This document shows positions 1 through 10,024 of a stretch of 64,000 bases of DNA, piece by piece. The notes beneath the pieces are model-generated. The model was not told the DNA's origin. It saw nothing but the letters and a program-made list of their open reading frames with translations, and searched no databases. Within the stretch, counting starts at the first letter, position 1, and every line of letters begins with the position of its first letter. The position numbers and the translations under genes were made by a program. This DNA comes from Artemisia argyi. Lineage: Eukaryota; Streptophyta; Magnoliopsida; Asterales; Asteraceae. The DNA lies in assembly GCA_030686995.1 (NCBI GenBank), contig CM060691.1, positions 95,436,743 through 95,500,742 on the forward strand, in the 5' to 3' direction.

Positions 1-740
1 CGCTTCAGAAAGGTGATGATGATGCCTGGTGCTTCGTCTTTTGATCTCAAAAACTTTACCCAAGTATATCTTGAATAATCATCAACAATAACAAGAATAT
101 ACTTCTTCCCATTAATGCTTTCAACTCTCATTGGGCCACATAAGTCCATGTGCAACATATGTAACCTTGCTTCCGAACTAGGTACGGTTTTGGGTTTATA
201 TGATGCTCTTTTGCTTTTTCCTTGTTCGCATGATGGACATAGGTGTTCCTTGGTGTATTTGAACTTAGGAAGTCCGGTGACGATGTTGTCTTTGGCTAAC
301 TTGTTGATGGTGTCGAAATTGAGATGGGATAAACGTCTATGCCACAGCCAGGACTTAGTTTCGGTTGCCCTTGTCATAAGACAAATTGGTGATGTAGAAG
401 CCATTTGGTTGATGTCGATGGCATACAAGTTAGTACCACGATTACCAGTTAAGAGATCATCACCAACCAAATTTCTAATAAAAACCGTGTTTCTCCTGAA
501 TGCAACTTCTAAATCTGCATCACAAAACTGCCCAACTGAAAACAAGTTGTGTCCCAACCCTTCGACATAGTAAACTCGAGTGATCAAAAAATTCCCAAAC
601 TGAAGATCTCCAAAACCCAGGATAGCTGCTACATGATCATTTCCAAAGCGTACAGTTCCCATGAATTTCCAGACGAAATTGATCAGCAGCTTTAAATTCC
701 CGGTCATGTGCTTGGAGCAACCCGAGTCGACGATCCAAAG
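1..740 (-). pseudogene. Copia pol, 5' part: protease, GAG-pre-integrase, start of integrase
   Basis: Translation of the minus strand from about 740 to the window edge is open. It begins with the aspartic protease signature DSGCSKHMTGN, continues through a GAG-pre-integrase region with a WHRRLSHLN-type zinc-binding motif and a C-x2-C pair, and reaches the integrase core with the first catalytic Asp in an HMDLCGP motif and the VDDYSRYTW motif. These are standard Ty1/copia signatures. The frame differs from the upstream gag frame, which stops at 704, so gag and pol are separated by a frame change near 704-760. Copia Gag-Pol is normally one open frame, so this is most likely a frameshift mutation. 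Reverse transcriptase and RNase H would lie left of the window. Confidence 0.85.
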
Positions 741-3700
741 ACATATTTCGATAACCTGCCAAGAACAGAAGAGTTTGTATTTGGAAACCGTGTTGAATTT
801 GGTTCCATGGGGTTAGGAGTAAAAGCAGAATCACACTCATAGACAGTTGCTACTTGTTTAGCTTGAGTTATTTCTAATTTTCCTTCCTTAAGAGTGAACT
901 CTCTACCCGTCGGAATCCACATACAAAACTTAAGATAGTTCCTAGGCATTCGACTACTAGTGGTAGACCTAAAGCGTGCAACTAATCTTTCTATAGATCT
1001 AGATCTAGCACTAGTTCCCTTTGGAACATACTTCTGTTCAGGCGTAACATTCACATTCTTAGAAACACATTCATCATGAACATCATTAATTAAACATTTC
1101 TTGCATATTAAACAAACAGAGTCATTACATGCATTAGAAACAGTACTTGTGACATTACATTCAGATGAAACATGTCTCTTATTACAAAGCGATAAATTCC
1201 TAGGGTGTTCTTCTACTTCTTCAGCTTTATTCTTGCAACTACTCTTAGAAACAGGCGAGACTCTATTGTTCCTTGTATTGCTCCTAGGCTTTAGTCTGCT
1301 GCTCCTAGAGGTGTTTTCTAATCCTGTAGAAGGTAAGGCACACGCGTTAGGATTTATATTGTTGTCCTTTTTAGGATCACTAGACTCTTTAGAATTATCC
1401 TTTTTGCACGCATTTGTCTTAGAAGTGGAGGCAGACGCATTAGTGGGACTAATCCTAAAAAGGCCAGGTGCTATCACTTTTGTTGTTTCGACAACCGCTT
1501 TTCCTTTATCAACAATCTTTTCATTTTCACTTTTCTTGGGTAAGGATGTTGGAGTGACTGGTTTTGTCAAATCCTTTTTCTCATCGACTTTTGGAGCAAA
1601 CCGTGAAATTGACATTTTTGGTTTTTGAACCATGTTTGAAACATTTGGTTTCTCCGAAGTCAATGGTTTTGCGAACTTAGTTTCCTCACCCTTTCCTTTT
1701 TGACTTTCAAGCTGAGTCCTCAAAAAATCATATTGCTCTTTCATTTTCTTTAAGGCACGCTCATACGACAATTTTTCATACTTGCATTCTTCTTTTTTTC
1801 GATCAAGTTGTTTAAAATATGACACATTTTCTTTTTCAAGTTTAATGAGAGCATTTTCATATTTTGAAACAATGTCGGAGGTCTCAGCTCTCAGTCTTTC
1901 ATCGTCTTGAACAGAATATGTTTGTAAAATGATGGACATAATATCGGTGGTCATAACAGCTTCGAAGAGAGAATCATTTAGGTTTTCCAAAACATTGATT
2001 TGCTCAAAAGATTCATTTGCCTTCTTTATCAGGGACTTGTGATCCGTAACGAAGTCAGCTGTTTCTTTCAAAAATGCTTGTTCAAAATGAATTACTCGAG
2101 CATGGATGTTATTAATTTGAGGAGCAAATTCATTTTCGAGAATCTTTTTAAGCTGTAAATGAACCGTGGAATTCCAGTTGATCTCATTAAGTCTCGTTTT
2201 AGATTCTAAAGTCGTTTTAAGTTGCCCAATTCTGGTTTTAAGATCATCAAGATATCCTCTTGCAGCACTTATGTTAAGAGTGTTGTTTGAAGAAATCTGT
2301 TCCATGTTTGAAATCGATTTGGAAGCAACTACCTTTTTCGAAAACATTTTTGAGAATGGACATTTTATGGAAAACACTGATGGTTCTTTTTGTGGAACAA
2401 AAGTAATTCCCGAAAGTTTGTTCAATTTGTTGTAATCAATCGGTTTCAAATCCTTTTGTTTCATTTTAGAAATGCTCTCTTCGACATGTTCTATCGTTTG
2501 CACAGAATCCCGAACGACGGGAGGATCATGTTTGGTGTAAAAAACACTACCATTATACAAGACGTTCTGTTCTTCCTGAGCTTTCTTGAGATTACAAGGA
2601 TTGTTGTTACCGAGAGCCACTTTATGTTTCGTATGGTAAAGCGGATTAGTTTGATTTGAAATCATTTTCATTGTTTGACTTGACTGACCCGACTTAACCA
2701 CCAATTCTTCTAAATGAGCAATCATGTGTTCTGACTCTACGATTTCGGCCAAAAGTTTGTCTTCTTTCTTTGCAAAGTCCTTTTTCAACTCGTCCCTTTC
2801 TTTTTCAAGATTGGTATAAGCTGTTTCTTGTTTTGAAAGTTGGTTTGTTAATTCAGAAATTTCTTGTTTTAAAGAGTTAATGGTTTTTGTTGAACTTATT
2901 TCAAGATTAGCAAACTTGGTTTTCCATTCCCTATCTTTAACAAGTAACTTCTTATAACCAATTTCAAATTCTGACTCGCGTTCTTTGTGAATTTGAAAAC
3001 TTTTTGCATTTTCCTTGTATCTCTCAAGCTCAGTGGTCAATTTCTCATTCGCGGCCTTAACATCGCGATTGACCTTTTTCACTTTCTCGATTTCAATACC
3101 ACAATTATTTAATAATGATTCAAATAAAGCACGTGTTTCCTCATCATTCTCAGCATGCTGTGAAACGAAGCCTCCATTATGATTCACATCTGGAGTTGCT
3201 GAAGAAGTATTGCTACTACTTGGCATGTCCAGGTATGTATCATAAGTGGGTGCTTGCTTCTCAGAATGCTGTTCCTCATGAGGAGACATATCAAATATAT
3301 CATTATTATGACATGTGTTGAAATTTGATACCTCAGATGGTGCACTGGTGTCATAAACAGGAAGTGTGTCAGAATTCGTGTCATACTTAGCTTCCTGAAG
3401 ATTCGCCATGAATATGCAGTTCGCATCGATATCCTCTATATCTTCCATGTCATCCATAAGAGCCATAAAATCATTCTCCTCTGCGTTCAACTGAAACCCT
3501 GCCTCATTCTTTTGTGCCAACAGTAATGCTTTCTGCAAATACGCTGTGTCTTTCTTGTTCGGCTTAGTAGGACAGTTCCTTGCCATATGACCTACACCTT
3601 GGCAGTTGAAACACTTTACCGGATTACCCTGATTCACATTTCCATAATTCTCAACAACTGGAGCTGCCACATTCCTATTCTGATTACCCATTGCCTGATT

Positions 3701-4687
3701 ACCAACATTCTGACCCCTCTGATTTCCAACATGCTGACCCATCTGATTCCCTGCATACTGACCTGCATTCTGCATATTCTGATTACCCATGTTAATTCCA
3801 GTTGCATATCCTTGCTGATTACCATAAACTCCAACCATTTGGCCTCCATTGCCCATATTGAAACTCGGCTGAGCGATCTGCCTGTTGCGAGTATTCGATG
3901 AAATCCTTTGGTTGTTGTTTGTTGGTGTAGAATAGCGTCCTTGGAAAGCTTTTGTCAGAAAAGCAAACGCTTGTGTCAATGCTGCAGTAGCTTCATTATT
4001 TTCAGTGAATTCTGGTTCTTGGAATTGTGGGTATTGCTGTTGTGGAATAAGATGTTGTTGTTGCTGTGGGTAGAACTGTTGTTGGTAGACCGGTGTTAGT
4101 TGTTGAATGTAGGATGGTTGCATGTAGTTGTGAGTGGAAGATGATGATGGTTGTTGTTGTGTGTTCACTGGTATAGGTGTTGGTGTATCAGCCATTAATG
4201 CTAGAGGATCATGCTTTTTAGCTAGTAATTCAGCTCTTACTTCATTAGCTTCATCTTGATTTTGCTTCAAGAAGTCATACACCTGATCATAAGTCACTTC
4301 ATGCAAATTCTTTGTCTGATAAACAATAGTGACATATCTTCCCCATTCTGGTTGTAACTCATTCAGAAAAATGGTGTTGTTAGCAATATTTGTCTGACTG
4401 AGGTTGTGTCTTGATAAATCATTCATGATCTTACAGAATCTGTGGTAGTACGTCTCTATGGATTCACCAGGAATTGAAGTAAACTTGCGAAGTTCCTTAA
4501 GCAGTTGTGTTTCCATTTCCTGTTTCCCGATGTCTGTCCCATACATTAACCTCTTGACTCTTTCCTAGACTGCATGAGCACTTACTTCACTGTCAACAGT
4601 AGCATAGATGGTTTCAGGTAAAGTTGAATGTCTTGCTGAGTTGCCATTGATAAAGTGTAGATGGATAAAGTTGATTCTTGGATCGAT
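704..4687 (-). pseudogene. Copia gag with a very long coiled-coil spacer; start lost, one early stop
   Basis: The longest open part (4546-704) gives 1280 residues. It holds the second half of a UBN2-type Gag domain (about residues 1-110), a Gln/Asn/Gly-rich stretch (about 130-305), a CCHC zinc knuckle CFNCQGVGHMARNC near residue 312, then about 950 residues rich in Lys and Glu with predicted coiled-coil character, ending with the frame change into protease. The Gag domain can be read further upstream in the same frame to about 4687, but an in-frame TAG at 4565-4567 interrupts it and the codon at 4685-4687, where a start is expected, is ATC. Copia Gag is usually 250-450 residues before protease, so the spacer is unusually long. 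It is open throughout and therefore probably was functional in the family until recently. Confidence 0.8.
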
Positions 4688-5730
4688 TCAACGAAGTAGG
4701 AGTTGTGTTTAGTGTAAATTGATGCAAGTTTTTATGGTGAAAAATTTGATCTGAAACCTTGAAACCTCAATAACTTCCGTTCGGAGTGGATTTGGGCCTC
4801 GAAGCTTGGCTTGAATGATCTTTAGATCATTCAACGTGTCCTTCTTCTCGGTCTCGCGGTCGTTTTGACAGCTGATTCGTCGAAAACGGAGTTACGGTTC
4901 AAAAGTTATGGCCGTTTGAAGTTTGGTTGTCAAAAAGTCAAAAACTTACGCGTAAAGCTTGATTTTACGCGTAAACCTTGAATAATCTTACGCGTAAGAT
5001 GTTATGCGTAACCTGTAAGTTATGCGTAAGATCTAAGTTATGCGTAAACAATAATGTTTATGCGTAGACTTTGATTTTACGCGTAAACTTAGAGTTTATG
5101 CGTAAGAATTGTTACGCGTAAGGTTTTTTCAACCAAATTGATCTCTCAAACTTATCCAAGCTTGAAAGATATTCCGTGTCGAAGTATTCCACAAACTTAT
5201 CCAAGTCAGGGAAGTACTGAGTCACCGTAGCACGAAGAGAAGACCTTTGAAGAAACTTATGCGTAGATTTTTGAAACTTACGCGTAAGATATCAACTTAT
5301 GCGTAGGATCTGACTTGTGCGTAGGAAATTAAGCGTAGACTTCCAACTTAAGCGTAGAACACCAATCTTATGCGTAAGAAGAGGGTTTTGACCAAACTTA
5401 AGCGTAGGAAAAGGGTTTTGACTTAAGTTACGCGTAGAAAGTACTGTAGACAGCTGTAGATCGTACTATTCACCCAAGTAACGCGTAGGATGACCAGAAA
5501 ACGTGAAAAATGCGATTTTTTCAACCAAAAACACTTTTTTCACTTGTTTCTAATGATCAAATCTTTCCCAAAACACTTAGAATCACTAAAGCTTCAATAA
5601 AAACAACAACTTTACCACTAAAACGTTTAAAAATCAAAACTTTTTGAATAAAAAGTACACGTATAAATGAAAAATACGAAACTTTTTAGCAAAAACTTGA
5701 TAGAAAACACTCCTAAATCATTGTGAGGCG
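4688..5730 (-). other. Copia 5' leader, non-coding
   Basis: This is the untranslated leader between the primer binding site and gag. I see no open frame of note. Its right half is ordinary A/T-rich DNA; the left half carries the ACGCGT/ATGCGT repeat cluster listed separately. Confidence 0.7.
4945..5490. repeat. Cluster of about 20 TTA(C/T)GCGTA motifs in the copia leader
   Basis: About twenty copies of a 9-10 bp motif occur at irregular 15-60 bp spacing. The best form is the palindrome TTACGCGTAA, with variants TTATGCGTAA, TTATGCGTAG and TTAAGCGTAG. Copies start, for example, near 4945, 4964, 4988, 5002, 5020, 5255, 5276, 5294 and 5477. Copies to the left are mostly TTACGCGTAA or TTATGCGTAA, and those to the right mostly end in GTAG. 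The core ACGCGT fits the vCGCGb box bound by plant CAMTA factors, and CG-to-TG/CA variants look like methylation-driven decay. Function is unknown. Confidence 0.8.
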
Positions 5731-5740
5731 ATTGATACCA
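5731..5740 (-). promoter_or_regulatory. Primer binding site of the copia element
   Basis: On the minus strand the sequence TGGTATCAAT begins two bases after the LTR. It matches the first bases complementary to the 3' end of initiator methionine tRNA (TGGTATCA), the usual copia primer. Confidence 0.8.
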
Positions 5741-5742
5741 CT

Positions 5743-6139
5743 TGTAGGACCTTTGAAGTATCAACTTTAATACCAATATAAGCACTAGATGAAGCAAAGA
5801 TGGTGACTTGGTAATATATGTGTGGCGTTAGCTTTGTAGAAATAGAAATAAAGATGAAGAGAGCTTTTATTAAAAAACACACACAATACACACACAAGCA
5901 CACCTTACAAATGAGAGGTAAGGTGCCTTTTATAGTTCCATACAAAGGCTTTGATGGGCTTGGGCTTGGACTTGGTTACATGGTTGGGTTATGAAGGCTT
6001 ATGAAACATAACTAATAACATATTAGCTTACCTAGTCCAAGGCCCATTGACTATTCTTATTACACAAACTAAGACACATTACAAAGTTCCTAATATGAGA
6101 ATGACCATCACTTCTCAATACATATTTTTAATGCTAACA
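5743..6139 (-). mobile_element. 5' LTR of the copia element
   Basis: This 397-bp LTR reads TGTTAG...CCTACA on the minus strand, with the TG/CA ends typical of LTRs. A TATA box (TATAAAAGG, minus strand) lies at 5926-5934, so transcription should start near 5900 and run left into the leader. The partner LTR lies outside the window. Confidence 0.85.
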
Positions 6140-9015
6140 ATAGGGTTCAAGCTAAGCCTAGGGGTTCAAAGATGGGTTGTTAAGCTACACAATAAACCAA
6201 GAAGCTAAGCTTATGGATTCCTAATAAGCTCTGAGTGAGCCTTCAAAATGGTGATCATATACTGAGTGCTCAGTATAGCTTGTTTTACACAGGTCACAAT
6301 TTTGATCCTAAAAGCTATCCTACAATAAGCTAAAAGCTAAACTAAACCTAGATGTGATAAGCTGGTGTATTAAGCTACAATTAAGCTAAATCCTAGGATG
6401 TGGGGTCCACTGATAAGCATACAAGAGGTCTTGGTGTTTTGACTAAAAACCTGTGCACAGGGCAATGTTTTTGCCCTGCAAGTGATTTCCCTAGCTTATG
6501 GAGACCAAGGTAAAATTGCTAAAAATATAAGCTAATTAGGATCTTAAACTAGAGCTGGTAGACAACAATTCCACAAAAACTCAAGGCTTGAATCTCAATA
6601 CACAAATCTATAAAAATCCCACTAGTTTTGAGAAAATCTGAGAATGACCATTTGACTTTTCATGAAACTTGAGTTGGTTTGACTTATGTGAACTTTGAAC
6701 TTAATCCAATTACTGAATATGTTGTAATAAGTTATAATAAGACTTAATTAAGTTATTCTAATGACTTATGATTAGATATGATGAGTTATGGACTCAGATT
6801 TCACCACAGTTAACTGTGGTGATGGAATGAGTTTGATTTTGACTTTTTGTGGTAATTGTGACCAAACTAATGGTCAAACTGACCTTATATGAACTTAAGT
6901 GACTTATGTAAACACAGAATAACAACAATAACATACAATTTAGTGATGCAATCCACTGATCCAAACACACCTGTAACTAGATTATTTTGAGATTTAAATA
7001 GCTAAAGGCTTTAAGAGCTTGTTCTACTGATCCAAATTGATTTATTATGTTGTAATAGGACTTAACAAACACTTAGAAACAGAAATTAACCATAGATACT
7101 CAAGATTACTTATATTACTAAATTAACTGTGAACTTTTATATTTTAGCAACTATGAATTACAACAAACAAGATACTATTCTAAGGTTATATTATCATTAT
7201 ATAATACTGAATAAGCAATAAACAACTAAAGCAATAAGCAATGAACAAAGTTACACTATAAAGACAGTTATGATAATTTTGTGAACTTACAAAATGCTTT
7301 CCTGCTTAAACCATGAACCAAGAACAACTTATTTCCTCCCCTGAGGATCTAAACCAATACTCCAAGCTGCTTTATGCTTCCAATTCAGCTTTGAATCCCA
7401 GATATCAAGAACAAATGCCACAGTTGACTATCATTGACCAAATTTGTATTTTGTGAGATTTTTATATTAAGCTGATTAGTAAGTTACTAAAAGCTGTATT
7501 GAGCTTATGGGAGCTTATATGAGCTTATTCAATCCATATAACCAAACAGTAACAAGTACAAAGCTTATTGAGATTCTTAATATGAAATTGAAAATTGCAT
7601 TTACTAAGATAATAATACAAACTTGCTTTTTATTAACTTAAAAGATTATTGGTACACTGAGAACACTTAAACTGAAACTTGAAAGATTAAAATTACACTT
7701 GAACTTTTTAAAACACTAATACGACATACACTTTTAAAATTAAAACTAGATATCATACTCCTCTGCTTCTCTTTATCTTTATAGGCTTCAATTAGGTTTA
7801 GAAATATCTTCTGAGCCTTTCCCACTTCATCTGAGCCATCCATTATGTCCAATTGTTCAAGACCGTTTAAATTCACTTTTGGCGCCAAAGTCCTCCAAGT
7901 TAACTTGGAGGCTACGTTCTTCAATTAAGGACAATTGGGAGTATGTGGAGGTGTCAGGAGACAAAGTGGAGGGTTTTTAGGACAAGTTGGTGCTTTATGG
8001 AAGAAACAGAGGTTTAGATGTAGTTTGGAGTGAAAAATTGTGGAGAAGGCATTAAATGCCTATGTGGTTTGATGTGTGAGGTGGAAAGGAGGTGAGGGTG
8101 AGCTGGAAGGTGGTGAGGTGGTGGTAAAACCACCTGGTATTGGTGAAGCAGGGGTGGGGGAGAAGGGTGTACAGTGGTGTTGGTGTTTGGCGGTTTTGGG
8201 TGGTCAACGCGGGTCAATGCCCGTTTTAAATAAAAAAGGGTTGGACTGGGCTTATTTTTGGGCTTGGTAAAAAGAAAGGGTGGGCTGGGTAAATGGTTGT
8301 TGGGTTTGTTTGTTTGGCTTATTTATTATAAGGGTCCGGTTGGTTTTTTAGCTTAGAAAATCACAAGGACCAAATGTGTAATATAGGTAAAGTTGAGGGG
8401 CTGTGTTTGTGATTTTTCTAAACTTTAAATAAGGACTGAACCTGCAATTAACCATTAGTACAAGGACCAAAAGTATAAATTTTATTATTTTAAACCTCAG
8501 GGACCAAATCTGCCAATTCCACAAACTCTAGGGACCATTATTGAAAATTTGGATTTTTAAGGGACTTTGTTTGTAATTACTCAAAATGTTATCAAAATTG
8601 TTCCATTTTGTCATTCATGCATAGTACAAGGGTATATTTTGTAAAATTTCAAGTTTTAAATACCTAGGGACCATTTTGCCAATTTTGTAACTTGAGGGGT
8701 AAAAATTGCCAGTTTGTGTAAACTTTTATCCAGGGATGTTTTGTGAACATTTTTGGGTTCCCAAGGACTTAAGTTGACTTTTTATTCATTTAAAACCTTC
8801 AGGGACTAGTTTTGACAATATTTGAAACTTGAGGGACTAAAACTGCCAATTATGCAAACTTTGTACGTTTTTCATTTGTTTTTGCATATTTTGTATTTGA
8901 AACATATAAAACACTCTTCTGAAATATTTTAAGTATTATGATGCATTTTTGAGTGTTTTTGTATGTTTTGGCAGTTCAGATTGGTACAAAATGATGAGTA
9001 TTTAGACACTCATCA
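6140..9015 (-). mobile_element. 3' LTR of the Athila-like element, interrupted by copia
   Basis: It is nearly identical to 18057-20924 and ends at 9015 with ACTCATCA, directly followed by a polypurine tract on the minus strand. The internal part 8340-8860 contains several degenerate 50-60 bp units built on GGGACCAAATCTGCCAATT-like text. Small open frames here, such as 7667-7924, occur in both LTR copies and are not judged to be genes. Confidence 0.9.
7878..7911. promoter_or_regulatory. E2F-type palindrome plus 20-bp perfect palindrome in the LTR
   Basis: TTTGGCGCCAAA (7878-7889) is a perfect 12-bp palindrome that fits the E2F consensus TTTSSCGC on both strands. Two bases later comes CCTCCAAGTTAACTTGGAGG (7892-7911), a perfect 20-bp palindrome. 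Both are conserved in the other LTR at 19795-19828. Confidence 0.6.
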
Positions 9016-10004
9016 ATCCCCCACACTAAACTATTGCTAGTCCCTAGCAATCTATTTAAGAAAAAATTAATGGATTTTATCTCTTTACCAAAAGCCATCA
9101 CTTCTGGAGTAGCCAGGTGTAAGAACTGTGGCACACCTGATAACCGTGTGATTTTTAGCAAACCACCAGCTGTCAACAGATTTGATTTGTCTTTACCAAA
9201 AGCCGTTTGCGTCTGGACTAGCCAACTCTTGATGGAATAGTCAACATCTTGGTGAGCTGATTACCAATTATGGATTTTCCACAGCCTTTACCACAAGCCA
9301 TAATCTTGCGGGCTAGCCAACTCATTTGTTTTTGGGGAGCTGAGGAACCATACAATTTTTGGCAAATTGCCAGCCATAAACGGATTTGAGATGTCTTTAC
9401 CAAGAGCCGTTTGCTCCTGGACTAGCCAATCCTGTTGTGGGTTAGACATGGAGGATTGATACCATTATTCGCATTTCTAAGTGTGAAAAAACTGATAATT
9501 TTGATCAAATGGGGGTTCTTGATGGAACATGTGTTTTGCATTCGTGAGAACGCTCCCCCACACTTAGAACTGAATATTGCCCTCAATATTCACAGTACTT
9601 GGTGTCCCACCAAGACTTTAGAACGTAAGGAGGCAATACTATTAACCTTTTTATTTTACTCTATTTACATACAAACTCACTTTTTTCTTTTTATTTGTCT
9701 TATACCATTTTTTTTTTTTTTTTTTTTTTTGAAAAAATATTTTACATATGTACAACATGTGGTTCGTCTCCCCCACACTAGGGTGTTAGAAAGGGATGAG
9801 AAGACAGAAATATGGGTGACGACCCATACTGCTACTGTTTTTGATTACCGAGTCGCTAGTTTGACTCGACCTCGAATTGATTTGTCCATGAGGTAGCTTG
9901 TTTTTGATTCCCGAGTCACTAGCTTGACTCGACCCCGAATTAAAATTGTCCTTGGGGAAACTAGTTTTTGTTAACCGAGTCACTAGCTTGACTCGACCCC
10001 GAAT
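9016..10004 (-). other. Athila 3' untranslated region with repeats and three PPT-like tracts
   Basis: There is no envelope-like open frame between the gag-pol stop and the LTR. The polypurine tract next to the LTR is TCCCCCACACT on the plus strand (9017-9027); the identical 11-mer recurs at 9554-9564 and 9769-9779. A homopolymer T run lies near 9709-9730. Confidence 0.75.
9078..9430. repeat. Four degenerate units of about 105 bp
   Basis: The text CTTTACCAAAAGCC followed by a variable stretch and CTAGCCAA recurs with starts near 9083, 9190, 9282 and 9392. Copies are diverged and differ in spacing, so this is an old internal tandem amplification in the 3' untranslated region of the Athila-like element. 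Confidence 0.65.
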
Positions 10005-10024
10005 TTATTGGTCCATGGGGTAAG
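9837..10024. repeat. Three tandem units of about 62 bp spanning the gag-pol stop
   Basis: Each unit contains CCGAGTCACTAGCTTGACTC or a close variant followed by GACCCCGAATT. The third unit overlaps the last codons and the stop of gag-pol (stop at 10005-10007), so the array grew from the 3' end of the coding region. Confidence 0.75.

Larger units (their letters stand above)
1..6139 (-). mobile_element. Ty1/copia retrotransposon, partial, inserted in an Athila LTR
   Basis: Reading leftward on the minus strand, the order is LTR (5743-6139), primer binding site, leader, gag, protease and the start of integrase. The left part, including the 3' LTR, lies outside the window. DNA just right of the LTR continues without a break as the Athila-like LTR, which is intact near 18056-20924. 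That shows the copia element landed inside it. If the LTR ends at 6139, the expected 5-bp target duplication is ATAGG (6140-6144); its partner would be off the left edge. Orientation is supported by the PBS position, a minus-strand TATA box and the coding strand. The gag carries disabling changes, so this copy is probably not autonomous. Confidence 0.9.

Noticed and set aside
1101..1628. Plus-strand open frame of 175 codons rich in Leu and Phe
   Set aside because: It is the antisense of the copia gag coding region and has no independent support.
4945..5490. Leader repeats as a zinc-finger-like or peptide repeat coding region
   Set aside because: No frame stays open across the cluster and spacing is not a multiple of three.
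7667..7924. 85-codon minus-strand frame, repeated at 19584-19841
   Set aside because: The repetition only reflects the two Athila LTRs. There is no known domain, and it spans the palindromes.
9435..9896. 153-codon plus-strand frame
   Set aside because: It runs through the T tract and the repeats of the Athila 3' region and resembles no protein.
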